Assembly: GCF_947495025.1 (NCBI RefSeq)
Contig: NZ_CANLXG010000003.1
Coordinates: 248,001-312,000, forward strand
DNA: 64,000 nucleotides
From: an uncultured Roseobacter sp.
GTDB lineage: Bacteria > Pseudomonadota > Alphaproteobacteria > Rhodobacterales > Rhodobacteraceae
Reading direction: 5' to 3'
The notes under the pieces were generated by a model, which was not told the origin of the DNA, did not search any database, and saw only the letters and a program-made list of their open reading frames with translations. The translations under genes and the position numbers were made by a program. Each line of letters starts with the position of its first letter. Positions within the stretch are counted from its first letter, which is position 1. Of this stretch, positions 54,692 to 62,651 are shown piece by piece.

Positions 54692-56131
54692 TCAGTTTTT
54701 TTGCAGAGACTTCAGCACTCGGTCCAGCTTCTGCCCCTGGGCAGACCGCGCAACGGGCGCGTCCTTGACGAGGTTGTAATATGCCGTGGGATCATATTGC
54801 TGAACGCCCAGACCCAGATCTCTGGCAGTAAGCCGGCCCGTTGCCTGCAGCACTGAATAGGCTGCAACATAGACATTGGCCTCAGCCGAAATCCGCGAGG
54901 TTTCCGCGTCCAGCAGTTCCTGTTCCGCGTCCAGCACGTCGAGTGTTGTCCTGGCCCCCAGCTGGGCTTCTTCGCGCACACCGTCAAAGGCAATGCGCGC
55001 CGCGCGGATCCGCTCTTCGGATGCAGAAAGGCTTGCCTGCTGCGCCGACAGCTGAGCATAGGCGGACCCCACGTTCTGCGAAATCGTCTTCTGTACCTCA
55101 AATAGGTTCCCGCGCTGCGCATCCCTGGAAGCGATGGCCTGGCGGATCGAGGAATCGATCAGCCCGCCCTGATAGATCGGCCCGGACAGCGTGATTCCGA
55201 TGCTGCCGGAATTTGTATACGAGCTGTCGCCCAGGTTTTCCTGAACATTCAGAGCGCCGTTGGCGTTCAGCCGCGGCTTGATGCCGGCTTCGGCCCGCAG
55301 AATATTGAGTTCGGCTGCTGCCACCGAATGCTGTGCTGCTCGCAGGTCAGGGTGAACGCGCAGTGCCTGAGAGCGCGCGGCCTCGACATCACTGCCAAAG
55401 GACGGCAGAGACGGCGGCGTTGTCAGCTGGCCGGGGGTCCGGCCCACAACATTGCGATATTCTTCGATCGCCTGCTGCAGGTCACCCTGAGCTGTCGCGA
55501 GACCACTGCGCGCTTCTGCCAGCTGTGCTTCGGCCTGCGCCACGTCGGTTCTTGTCACCTCACCCACTTCGAAACGGTCCTGTGCGGCGCGCAGTTCCTG
55601 TTGCAGAAGGTTCAGGTTGTTGCGGCGCAGTTCAACAAACTCGCGCAGGGAGCGGACATTCAGAAAGGCAGAAACAGCACGCAGCAGGACCTGCTGTTCG
55701 ATGCTGATCAGCTGCTGGCGCGTGGCCAGAACGGTTTCCTTTGCCGCTTCGATACCCAGCTGCGTTGCGCCAAAATCATACAGCAGCAGTTCGGCGACAA
55801 GACCGACCGAAGCGGTGGTCGACTCCAGATTATTCGTGCTGGGCAAACCGCTGAAGGAGGAAATACTGCGCGTGTCGCCGAAATCCCGTGTCACACTGGC
55901 TGTATAATTGATAACCGGCTTCAGTGCCGCCGCAGCTCCGGCAACATCCTCATCCGCCGCACGCAGCAGCGCGCGGTTCTGATCCAGCAGACCACTGTTG
56001 TTATACGCGCCCACCAGTGCGTCTGCGAGAGTCTCGGCATGCACCGTGCCCCCCGCAGTGATCACGAAAATACCGATCGCTGCCCGTTGCAGTGTCTTTC
56101 TGACTGCTTTTGTTATTGTCATACCTGTCAT
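54692..56131 (-). CDS. tolC: TolC-family outer-membrane efflux channel
   Basis: The start at 56131 (AGAGG eight bases upstream on the minus strand) gives 479 residues; starts at 56140 and 56122 are alternatives. A signal peptide ends near GTVHAET. The mature protein has two tandem OEP repeats with long coiled-coil regions and the conserved E-T-L-A-D-A-L-V-G-A-Y start of the TolC branch. It forms the trimeric channel for type I secretion and RND pumps. No pump is linked here; the RND pair at 5813-10875 may be a partner. Confidence 0.93.
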   Translation of the reverse strand: MTGMTITKAVRKTLQRAAIGIFVITAGGTVHAETLADALVGAYNNSGLLDQNRALLRAADEDVAGAAAALKPVINYTASVTRDFGDTRSISSFSGLPSTNNLESTTASVGLVAELLLYDFGATQLGIEAAKETVLATRQQLISIEQQVLLRAVSAFLNVRSLREFVELRRNNLNLLQQELRAAQDRFEVGEVTRTDVAQAEAQLAEARSGLATAQGDLQQAIEEYRNVVGRTPGQLTTPPSLPSFGSDVEAARSQALRVHPDLRAAQHSVAAAELNILRAEAGIKPRLNANGALNVQENLGDSSYTNSGSIGITLSGPIYQGGLIDSSIRQAIASRDAQRGNLFEVQKTISQNVGSAYAQLSAQQASLSASEERIRAARIAFDGVREEAQLGARTTLDVLDAEQELLDAETSRISAEANVYVAAYSVLQATGRLTARDLGLGVQQYDPTAYYNLVKDAPVARSAQGQKLDRVLKSLQKN

Positions 56132-56178
56132 CCGTTGCACCTCTGCGGTTTTGCCGGGCCTGCTACCGGCTGGATTGT

Positions 56179-56832
56179 TCAGAATTCAAATGCTGCTGCG
56201 CGGTCAAAGCCCGGAAGAACCGGTGCGCCCGCGTTAAAGGACATCCGCCAGGACACCGCACCATCACTTTTGCGTCCGATACGGACCTCTCCCAGCGCGC
56301 CCTCGACAAAGAGACATGCGATGCGGCCGCCTTCCTTGAGCTGGTCCATCAATGCATCCGGCAGTTCACGTACACCGCCCTGCACCACCATGACATCATA
56401 CGGGCCATGCTGGGCTGCGCCCTCTGTCAGCGGTCCTTCATGCATGATGACATTATCCGCACCGGCTTCCGACAAAGCCTCCTGCGCGTCACGCGCCATA
56501 TCAGGATCTTCCTCAACGGCAACCACCGCCTCGGCCATATGTGCAATAACGGCAGAAGAATAGCCCAGACCGACCCCGATATCGAGCACCAGCTCGGCGT
56601 TTGACACATCCAGTGCATCCAGCATTTTGGCCAGCGTTCTAGGCTCGAGCATGACCCGGCCCGGCGCAAGTGGCAGGTTCTCCCCCATGTATGCCGCCTC
56701 TCTGTGGCTGGCGGGCACAAAATCCTCGCGCCGCACCGTCAGCATCGCATCAATTATAGGGAATTTCGTGACGTCGGACGGACGGATCTGCGTATCCACC
56801 ATCATTGTGCGTCGGGCTGCAAAGTCAGTCAT
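56179..56832 (-). CDS. protein-L-isoaspartate O-methyltransferase-like protein
   Basis: The 217-residue protein opens MTDFAARRTMMVDTQIRPSD and has the SAM-binding motif VLDIGVGLGYSSAVIAHMAE followed by acidic residues VVAVEED. The family contains Pcm, which repairs isoaspartyl residues. The alphaproteobacterial group immediately upstream of tolC is often annotated as Pcm but shows lower conservation at the isoaspartate-recognition region, so the activity is uncertain. The gene is 47 bases upstream of tolC and probably cotranscribed with it. Confidence 0.85.
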   Translation of the reverse strand: MTDFAARRTMMVDTQIRPSDVTKFPIIDAMLTVRREDFVPASHREAAYMGENLPLAPGRVMLEPRTLAKMLDALDVSNAELVLDIGVGLGYSSAVIAHMAEAVVAVEEDPDMARDAQEALSEAGADNVIMHEGPLTEGAAQHGPYDVMVVQGGVRELPDALMDQLKEGGRIACLFVEGALGEVRIGRKSDGAVSWRMSFNAGAPVLPGFDRAAAFEF

Positions 56833-56978
56833 GCGTCTAAACTCATCCGTTCAGAAAATGTTCAACCAGATGTGGCACAGTTGCGGCGCTGCGGCAACGC
56901 CCGACACGCGAATTTTGGCAATCTGTGGCACTTGCGACCGCCTGCATTATCGGTTAGCTCTGCGCGCACACCACCGGC

Positions 56979-57052
56979 GGCGAGTTGGCGGAGTGGTGAC
57001 GCAGCGGATTGCAAATCCGTGTACACCGGTTCGATTCCGGTACTCGCCTCCA
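56979..57052 (+). tRNA. tRNA-Cys (anticodon GCA)
   Basis: The 74-base sequence folds into a cloverleaf: acceptor arm GGCGAGT paired with ACTCGCC, discriminator T and an encoded CCA at 57050-57052. The anticodon stem GCGGA/TCCGT with loop TTGCAAA gives anticodon GCA. The T-arm GGTTCGATTCC is canonical. It is intact, so the neighbouring mobile element probably integrated at its 3' end and restored it. Confidence 0.97.
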
Positions 57053-57114
57053 TTTAAAAACAATCACTTACATCACTCCTTGCCGTGTTTGAGACCCCGC
57101 GTTTACAGGGGCGT

Positions 57115-58191
57115 TTACATTTTTGTGTCTTGAGACAGTGATTTTGCTCGATTGAGCTTGCGCAGAACCGCATCGCTTTCGTCCGGGCTAACCTGCGCAT
57201 AATGCTCGATTACCTGCGCCGCATAGCGAACCGACCACCCCATCAGCACCGCAATCTGACGCAGGGACAGATCGGCATTTAGCAGTCTTGTCGCTGCCGT
57301 CCCGCGCGTATCAGACAAAGTCTTCTCCCTGCCGTCGATCCAAGGGGGGATCTGAGCTTCGCGCCGCCACTTGGTGATCTGGTTCGATGCCCAACGGGCC
57401 GTCAAAGGCCTGCCAAGCTCTGATACCAGCAACATTTCTTGGCCTTCCGGCGTCTCTGCGATCAGTTTCGCAAGGGCCGATGTGGCAGGGATATATGCGA
57501 TCTGGCCGCGCTTACTGGTCCTGAAACGAAGGCGTTTGCCGTGCGGCGTGTCTTCGAATTGGTCCATTTTGACCTGAACCAGATCGGCCGCTCGCAAGCC
57601 GGTTTCGCATCCGGCGGTCAGGATCCTTTGGACCCACTTGGGTGCATGTTTGTTAAACTGAGCGATGTCGCCGCTCGTCCAGATGATCTCTGTCCGGTTC
57701 GATTGGTAGAGCTTCTTGAGCTTGTGGCAGTGATGCTCTTTCAGCTTCCCCTCTTCCACCGCCCAATTGAGGGCGCGCGTCGCATGGGTGCCCGCCATAT
57801 CGTGCTGCTTGGGCGAATGAAGCCACTTCTTGCGCCAATTGTTAACCTCGCCTCTTGAGGCGCGCTCTTCGAACATCGCGACAGGATCGGCACCGAACTC
57901 CTCGCGAAACAACTCCAGCCATTTGCGGATATCAGCCTTTGAACGCTCGGCCTTGGGCAGCGACGCACTGGACAGGAAATCGTCGACCAAGTGAGTCGTC
58001 AGATATTCAGCCGGGCTCACAGGGGTGCCACACTGAGAAAACGCATGGAAGAATTCGGGCTCTTTGGGGTTTGGGTCCGTCCCTTCCCAAAATTTGGGGC
58101 CACCCCGCCAAGCATAGAAATGGTAGCGAACACCGGACACGACCTTGCGCCGGACACGGTGGACGCCCTTGGGAAGATTACTTCTGGGCAC
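57115..58191 (-). CDS. tyrosine recombinase (ICE/phage-type integrase)
   Basis: From GTG 58191 (GGAGAG seven bases upstream, inside the end of the preceding gene) the product has 358 residues. The catalytic domain shows the arginine in GCETGLRAADL (about R200), a second box reading SDTRGTAATR (R296) and the tyrosine in IEHYAQVSPDE (about Y331). The usual histidine of HxxR is a serine here. The longer frame to 58395 overlaps a separate gene and was not chosen. The stop is 62 bases from tRNA-Cys, the normal arrangement for an integrase using the tRNA as attachment site. Confidence 0.93.
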   Translation of the reverse strand: MPRSNLPKGVHRVRRKVVSGVRYHFYAWRGGPKFWEGTDPNPKEPEFFHAFSQCGTPVSPAEYLTTHLVDDFLSSASLPKAERSKADIRKWLELFREEFGADPVAMFEERASRGEVNNWRKKWLHSPKQHDMAGTHATRALNWAVEEGKLKEHHCHKLKKLYQSNRTEIIWTSGDIAQFNKHAPKWVQRILTAGCETGLRAADLVQVKMDQFEDTPHGKRLRFRTSKRGQIAYIPATSALAKLIAETPEGQEMLLVSELGRPLTARWASNQITKWRREAQIPPWIDGREKTLSDTRGTAATRLLNADLSLRQIAVLMGWSVRYAAQVIEHYAQVSPDESDAVLRKLNRAKSLSQDTKM

Positions 58192-58435
58192 GGCGCGCTC
58201 TCCGCTGTGCAACGAGGCTCGGTTGCGACGTGGCCTCGCGTTCTGCCGCGCTGATACCCTGAACAGCATCCAATCGCGCGCGGATGAGTTTCGGGTCATA
58301 CCACCCGCGCCGGCCGGGCACTGGAGCGATACCAGTCCTGCGGCAAAAGTCGTAGAAAGACGCGCTCGGCTCGTTGTAGCCGAAGAGAAGCGCAAGCTCT
58401 GGGGTCGGAATCAGCTGAATATGGCTTGGGCTCAT
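58178..58435 (-). CDS. excisionase-like small helix-turn-helix protein
   Basis: The 85-residue product contains PTPELALLFGYNEPSASFYDFCRR, an AlpA/MerR-like winged helix pattern, followed by R-R-G-W-Y and a basic tail. Such proteins next to integrases act as excisionases or recombination directionality factors. The start overlaps the upstream 53-residue gene by four bases (ATGA) and its end overlaps the integrase start by 14 bases. The three leftward genes therefore form a tight regulatory operon. Confidence 0.72.
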   Translation of the reverse strand: MSPSHIQLIPTPELALLFGYNEPSASFYDFCRRTGIAPVPGRRGWYDPKLIRARLDAVQGISAAEREATSQPSLVAQRRARRAQK

Positions 58436-58593
58436 TTTTCGGCCCTTTCACCCACGGCTTCCTGTCGCGACATGGCTGCCCGCAAACAAGACACCACCTG
58501 CGCGCCCTGTGAGCGCAAGTTCCGCACAGCTTCTTCTTCAAGCCAGGCTTTGACGTCCGCTGGTAGGTTCAGTTTGAATTGGGTTGTCTTCAT
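58432..58593 (-). CDS. ribbon-helix-helix (Arc-like) DNA-binding protein, 53 residues
   Basis: The ATG at 58593, with GAGG eight bases upstream on the minus strand, opens 53 codons beginning MKTTQFKLNLPADVKAWLEE. It ends at the TGA 58434-58432. The pattern (T-x-F-x-L-x-L-P, then a helix with W-L-E-E-E, then a second helix with S-x-G-A-Q-V-V) fits the Arc/MetJ ribbon-helix-helix fold. It is the first gene of the leftward regulatory operon, and one palindrome lies 19 bases upstream. It is easily missed because of its length; spacing and the ATGA overlap with the next gene support it. Confidence 0.72.
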   Translation of the reverse strand: MKTTQFKLNLPADVKAWLEEEAVRNLRSQGAQVVSCLRAAMSRQEAVGERAEK

Positions 58594-58611
58594 ATTTACA
58601 CCTCAACAAAA

Positions 58612-58651
58612 GGACATAAAATGTCCATACCATTGAGGACAAATATTGTCC
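58612..58651. promoter_or_regulatory. two palindromic operators between divergent ribbon-helix-helix genes
   Basis: GGACATAAAATGTCC (58612-58626) and GGACAAATATTGTCC (58637-58651) are GGACA-N5-TGTCC palindromes with centres 25 bases apart, each flanked by A on the left and AT on the right. They fill the 69 bases between the two divergent starts. Ribbon-helix-helix dimers bind tandem palindromes of this sort, so either product could control both genes. Confidence 0.85.
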
Positions 58652-58662
58652 ATCATCGAATC

Positions 58663-58968
58663 ATGAAAGAAGAAGCCTTGGTCCAATTCAAACTCTTGCT
58701 TCCTGCCGCGCTCAAGAAGCGCCTGGAAACGCATGCAACACTGAACCGGCGCAGCCTGTCTCAAGAAATCGTCGTCGCCCTTGAGGAGAAGTATCCGGCC
58801 GCAGAACCGGATGCGACATCCGATCCAGCGGCCCGTATGCTGTTCTGGCTCGCCAAACGCATCCGTCGAAGAAACCCAAAGCCTGGGACGCCAAGGGACA
58901 AACAAGCCGCCCTGTATGAGCGCATTGCGGGCGACATTGCTGAACGCATGAAGGACATCGGCGAATAA
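58663..58968 (+). CDS. Arc-family ribbon-helix-helix protein
   Basis: The start at 58663 (MKEEALVQFKLLLPAALKKR) gives 101 residues. The upstream frame to 58579 runs through the operator palindromes, so those ATGs are unlikely. The F-K-L-L-L-P-x-x-L-K-x-x-L-E-x-x-A pattern with S-x-S-Q-E-I-V-V-A-L-E is the Arc/CopG ribbon-helix-helix signature. The C-terminal part is a basic alpha-helical tail. It is divergent from a smaller family member, so the two may form a regulatory switch over the mobile element. Confidence 0.8.
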   Translation: MKEEALVQFKLLLPAALKKRLETHATLNRRSLSQEIVVALEEKYPAAEPDATSDPAARMLFWLAKRIRRRNPKPGTPRDKQAALYERIAGDIAERMKDIGE

Positions 58969-58970
58969 CC

Positions 58971-59612
58971 CTAGTAGGCCACCCACTCATATCCGTGGTT
59001 GCCTTCGTGATCCTCCCATTCAACACCGACCCCGCGACGCCAGCTTGACGACGAACAGCGCCGTGACGGCAGAACCCATTGCGGGGCGGCGGCTGGTGTC
59101 GTGCGTTGCCAGCCAAATTCGCCTTGTGTGCCGTAGGTCCCGAGGCGCATGTAATAACTCTCAGAGCAATCATCGTCGCGGCCGCGTTCGCGATGGCTGT
59201 AGTGCCGAACATCCCAAACACGGATCGAGCGCACAAAATCGAATTCCAGACCACTGATGTCGATATCGGCACCATCTTCGACCACCTGTGTCAGAATGAC
59301 TTGGCCGAACGTCTGACCTGATTGGTTGCTGGCCTCCCAGATTTTCGGGGCCGTGCTTTGCAAAGGCGCGCGCTCAGAAACACCCATCGGGCAGCGCCAG
59401 ATTTGCAACGGCGGCTCTATTGGCCAGGGCGTAATCCTGCGGATAAACACGGCGCGGGCATGGGCACATTCTGCGGACGCGGGCCACCCACCAGCCAGGC
59501 AAAGCAGAATGGCGCAGTCAACCTGATAGGCTTTCGCCGCTTGTGGAGCCACGGTTGAAAGCAAAGCCATAGCGACCCCGCCGAGCCAATTCTTGATGAA
59601 TCTGCACCGCAT
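58971..59612 (-). CDS. exported cysteine-rich protein of the element
   Basis: The 213-residue product has a signal peptide (FIKNWLGGVAMALLSTVAPQ, ending near KAYQ). The mature region starts with CAILLCLAGGWPASAECAHA, which contains three cysteines, then a tryptophan-rich segment with TPWPIEPPLQIWRCPMG. The C-terminal half contains an acidic and serine-rich segment. I have seen similar proteins beside type IV secretion genes in Rhodobacteraceae but know no function. It ends three bases beyond the convergent ribbon-helix-helix gene. Confidence 0.7.
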   Translation of the reverse strand: MRCRFIKNWLGGVAMALLSTVAPQAAKAYQVDCAILLCLAGGWPASAECAHARAVFIRRITPWPIEPPLQIWRCPMGVSERAPLQSTAPKIWEASNQSGQTFGQVILTQVVEDGADIDISGLEFDFVRSIRVWDVRHYSHRERGRDDDCSESYYMRLGTYGTQGEFGWQRTTPAAAPQWVLPSRRCSSSSWRRGVGVEWEDHEGNHGYEWVAY

Positions 59613-59722
59613 ATCAATTCATGCCTTTTGATTACATTACTGCACTATTGTTACCCTACCGCCACTCTCTGCCTTTACACCATATGCGAGCATGCTCTTT
59701 CTGAGGCTCGCGCGTGTTTTGT

Positions 59723-59734
59723 GGAATATATTCC
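59723..59734. promoter_or_regulatory. 12-bp palindrome upstream of the XRE gene
   Basis: GGAATATATTCC is a perfect palindrome 36 bases upstream of the XRE start. XRE repressors often bind such AT-centred symmetric sites and autoregulate. No second copy was seen nearby. Confidence 0.5.
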
Positions 59735-59770
59735 GTAGAGCGGTTCGTGTGATCTGGCCGAATACAGGCC

Positions 59771-59983
59771 ATGAAATTGAGGGAACAAGTAGGGCTAAAC
59801 ATCCGGAATTTAAGAAATTCCAAAGGTATGAGCCAAGAACAACTAGCTTTGGCTGCAGACGTGGACCGCAGCTACATCAGCGAGATCGAACTCGCCAAGA
59901 ATTCAGCATCAATCGATATTCTGGAGCAGATTGCGCTTGCCCTCGAAGTTGCCCCGAAGGAATTGTTTAACGAGAGGGGCTAG
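59771..59983 (+). CDS. XRE-family transcriptional regulator, 70 residues
   Basis: The product is a single helix-turn-helix domain: IRNLRNSKGMSQEQLALAADVDRSYISEIE, with the recognition helix around residues 28-40, and a final helix IDILEQIALALEVAPKELF. It has no sensor domain. Its stop is two bases before the downstream TTG start, so the pair is coupled. It lies ahead of an ATPase/nuclease gene and may repress the module. Confidence 0.9.
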   Translation: MKLREQVGLNIRNLRNSKGMSQEQLALAADVDRSYISEIELAKNSASIDILEQIALALEVAPKELFNERG

Positions 59984-59985
59984 TT

Positions 59986-60186
59986 TTGCCCAAACTTGAT
60001 AGTGTTCGCAAGACGGCCGAAGCCATCGGCCGTATTTCATGCATCAAATCAGGTGAAGAAATCGGCCTTCTGTATCGCTGGGACAACGGCGAGACGCAGG
60101 CAGCGCTGTACGAAGACGGCCTCCCTACAGCACCCGACTGCTTAAATCGTACAGCTGAACCGGAAGTTGGCACAAAACGCGGCTAA
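59986..60186 (+). CDS. small protein of unknown function coupled to the XRE gene
   Basis: Translation probably starts at the TTG at 59986 with GAGAGGGG twelve bases upstream. The 66 residues (MPKLDSVRKTAEAIGRIS..., then SGEEIGLLYRWDNGETQAALYEDG) form a likely small beta/alpha domain. I recognise no family. The two-base spacing from the XRE stop suggests a shared transcript. It may act with the downstream ATPase, but nothing proves it. Confidence 0.6.
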   Translation: MPKLDSVRKTAEAIGRISCIKSGEEIGLLYRWDNGETQAALYEDGLPTAPDCLNRTAEPEVGTKRG

Positions 60187-60312
60187 CGGCTCGACACTCC
60201 CCGATGTGAGCGATGCTGCGTATTGTTCGAAAGGCAGCAAATAAGAGTTCACGACTCGCAAACTGACCCTCTCAGAAGTATATTGAGGCAACGATTGAAC
60301 TTGGGGCAGATT

Positions 60313-62139
60313 ATGCGGCTTTCAGAATTTTGTATCACGAATTATCGAAACATCATTAATTCCGGATGGATCAAGGCAACCGACGTGACGGCGATCGTCG
60401 GACAGAACGAAGCGGGGAAGAGCAATCTCTTTGAGGCGCTGTATTGTCTGCACTCCTACGTCGACACTCGGTATAACCCGGATGAGGACTGGCCGGTCGA
60501 CGATTGGAAGGGCAAGAAAAATGCGGACGGAAAGCCCGTGGCCCAAGCATACTTTGAATTTGGTCCAGGGGAAGCCGAAGCTCTGTTTGAGTTTGCCGCG
60601 GAAAAACAGACCGATGATGAAGGAAATGAGCTTCAAGCCGCGATCGATGAGCCTCCCGATGGGCTTCGTCTCTTCGCCCGCCGCAGCTATGGCCACCGTA
60701 CTGGCTTTTACTTGCACGATCAGCAAGGCAACGTGATCCCTGCGGTTGATTTAAAGCTATCTAACGAAAAAGTATCCGAGTGGGCTGTTGAGCACGTCCC
60801 GCGCTTCGTCCTGATTCAGGACTATGAATTTTCCGGAGCACAGGTTGAGTTGAACGAGCTTAAGAGCCGACTGGACGCGGCGGGTGGCCGTAGCCATGAG
60901 CTCTCCGTTGACGACCAGACGATCCTGATTGTGCTGGACCTAGCTGAGATTGATCTCGAGGACTTTGTTGAGAAAGGCGGTACCGCAGAGGGTCGAACCC
61001 TACGCCAGTTCGATAAGCGCGCCGCCTCTGCCTACCTGACACAACAGTTTCAGAAGTTGTGGAAGCAGAAGAAGGTCAAGTTCGATATTGATGTTGACGG
61101 TCCAACACTGAACATCTTCGCCGAAGACGAAGCGATTGGCTTTCCTGTGCGTCTAAATCGGCGTTCTACCGGATTCCGGTGGTATGTTTCTTTCGCTTGG
61201 AAGTTTACCCACGCCTCAGAGGGTGATTTCGAGAATTGCACGCTTCTACTGGAAGAGCCTGGCATCCACCTTCACTACAGTGGCCAACGTGACCTCTTGG
61301 GCGTTTTTGAAGACCTGTCATCTACGAACACAGTCATGTACACAACACATCTATCTTCGATGGTCGATCAAGCAAATCCCGAGCGGGTGCGCATCATCGA
61401 AACTGATGCCAACCACCATCTGCAGGTTACACATGGCGTTGTTAGCAGCCAATCAGCACCGATGGCTGTCATTGAAAGCGCTCTTGGCTTGACGCCCGAT
61501 CTTTCTGGGATGCTCGGCAATCGTAAGGTGTTGATTGTAGAGGGTGGAACCGATGCCCTGATCCTTAGTAAACTCTCGGGTTTACTCGCCAAAAGCGACA
61601 AGGTTGGACTGTCCGATCAAATATATTTATGGCCAGCTCAAACCTCGACCAAAGCACCAATGTACGCGGCGTTTGCGGTCGGCCAGCGGTGGGATGCCGG
61701 GGTTTTGCTCGACACCGATGAGGCAGGCCACCAAGCGCGCGCGAAGATCAAAGATATGAACCTCAAAGCCTACGCCGATGATACTGGACACGAGTTTCGG
61801 GTATTGATGCTTGGAGAAGCGGCTGGCGTGAAGAAAACAGATGTCGCGATTGAGGACCTATTTCCGGATGAATGGTTTCTCGATTGCGTTAATCGCGCCT
61901 ATGGTCTGGCGCTAAAGCTGGAAGACCTTCCCGAAGACGGCTCGACACTGATTGCCAAGCGCGTGGAAATTGCCTTGAAGCAACGCCAAGGTCGAGATCT
62001 CAAGAAGAAGGATGTGCTAAATGAAATGCTGAGGGATTTCGACGGGTGGACGAAAATCAGTGACTTGCCGGAAGGCACCGCTGCCAATGCAGAACGCTTG
62101 TTCAAGAAGGTCAATGCTGCATTTGGGGTGGAGAGCTAG
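60313..62139 (+). CDS. OLD-family AAA ATPase with TOPRIM nuclease domain
   Basis: From MRLSEFCITNYRNIINSG (60313, GGGG six bases upstream) the product has 608 residues. An SMC/RecF-type ATPase domain has the P-loop GQNEAGKS (residues 30-37) and Walker B LLLEEPGIHLH near 311-321. It is followed by a TOPRIM domain with VEGGTDALILSKL near 409-421 and the acidic LLDTDEAGHQA near 465. This is the Old/Overcoming-Lysogenization-Defect family. Members form single-gene phage-defence nucleases or partner a helicase (Gabija). No UvrD-like partner is adjacent. Low-GC composition suggests recent acquisition. It lies in a mobile element. Confidence 0.88.
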   Translation: MRLSEFCITNYRNIINSGWIKATDVTAIVGQNEAGKSNLFEALYCLHSYVDTRYNPDEDWPVDDWKGKKNADGKPVAQAYFEFGPGEAEALFEFAAEKQTDDEGNELQAAIDEPPDGLRLFARRSYGHRTGFYLHDQQGNVIPAVDLKLSNEKVSEWAVEHVPRFVLIQDYEFSGAQVELNELKSRLDAAGGRSHELSVDDQTILIVLDLAEIDLEDFVEKGGTAEGRTLRQFDKRAASAYLTQQFQKLWKQKKVKFDIDVDGPTLNIFAEDEAIGFPVRLNRRSTGFRWYVSFAWKFTHASEGDFENCTLLLEEPGIHLHYSGQRDLLGVFEDLSSTNTVMYTTHLSSMVDQANPERVRIIETDANHHLQVTHGVVSSQSAPMAVIESALGLTPDLSGMLGNRKVLIVEGGTDALILSKLSGLLAKSDKVGLSDQIYLWPAQTSTKAPMYAAFAVGQRWDAGVLLDTDEAGHQARAKIKDMNLKAYADDTGHEFRVLMLGEAAGVKKTDVAIEDLFPDEWFLDCVNRAYGLALKLEDLPEDGSTLIAKRVEIALKQRQGRDLKKKDVLNEMLRDFDGWTKISDLPEGTAANAERLFKKVNAAFGVES

Positions 62140-62213
62140 ACTGTCTTTTCAGTTGCGAGCCAACAAGCGTTGGCGACCATCGTGGCAGAAATATTGAACG
62201 GGAGTTTTCTCTA

Positions 62214-62240
62214 CGTGAGGAAGGGTTTCATTTCCTCACG
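62214..62240. repeat. 9-bp stem-loop at a convergent gene boundary
   Basis: CGTGAGGAA (62214-62222) and TTCCTCACG (62232-62240) are perfect 9-base arms around a nine-base loop. The stem-loop covers the end of the 95-residue gene and lies 75 bases after the ATPase stop. No T-tract follows on either strand, so it is not a classical terminator, but it may protect RNA ends. Confidence 0.6.
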
Positions 62241-62515
62241 CCGTCCAAAATCTCCAAAACGCGCGCATAGTCTCCACTGACCGCGCGCGCTTGCTCGAAG
62301 ACCTCACGACGCTCCTGATCCAGACAACGGAAGTACCGCTCGACATCGGTAAAATACGTCTCGGCATCGCGCCTCAACAGGTCCGCATAGGCCCGCACGT
62401 CATCTGAAACGGCGGGCATCCAGGGCGGCGCAGGCGGCAAACAACTGCCCGCGATCGCGGCAGATCCCCAGCTCAGAACGACCATAGCCACGCATGTTTG
62501 TTTCAAAAGCGCCAT
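62228..62515 (-). CDS. small exported helical protein of the element
   Basis: This 95-residue protein has a signal peptide (LLKQTCVAMVVLSWGSAAIA, then GSCLPPAPP). The mature domain is a helical pair rich in arginine, aspartate and tyrosine, with a second cysteine in YFRCLDQER that could pair with the first. Small proteins of this sort are common beside VirB genes in alphaproteobacterial elements. No function is known. It is divergent from the secretion operon promoter. Confidence 0.7.
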   Translation of the reverse strand: MALLKQTCVAMVVLSWGSAAIAGSCLPPAPPWMPAVSDDVRAYADLLRRDAETYFTDVERYFRCLDQERREVFEQARAVSGDYARVLEILDGVRK

Positions 62516-62567
62516 ATTATCTTGGCTCAGCCACTCCGTTGCAGTAAATTTGTTTCAACGCATGAAG

Positions 62568-62611
62568 GGTGCAATAACGCAAATTGCACCTATTGATTGC
62601 AACATTATAAT
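62568..62611 (+). promoter_or_regulatory. promoter with embedded operator for the type IV secretion operon
   Basis: A perfect TATAAT (62606-62611) lies 16 bases after TTGCAC (62584-62589), the spacing of a sigma-70-type promoter, and 40 bases before the first gene. The -35 hexamer lies within the right arm of an 8-base inverted repeat, GGTGCAAT (62568-62575) and ATTGCACC (62583-62590), with a 7-base gap. A protein bound there would block the promoter. Confidence 0.65.
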
Positions 62612-62651
62612 ATTGTATCGGTTCGGTAGTCCATGAGGGACTGCCGGGCTA

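Noticed and set aside
57016..57022. A link between the tRNA-Cys anticodon loop TTGCAAA and the TTTGCAAAC array
   Set aside because: A 7-base match is easily explained by chance, and the loop sequence is fixed by the tRNA.
57115..58395. A longer integrase with an extra N-terminus to 58395
   Set aside because: The first 68 residues overlap the separate excisionase-like gene antisense-free but out of frame, and carry no homology to integrases. A GTG with a ribosome site lies at 58191.
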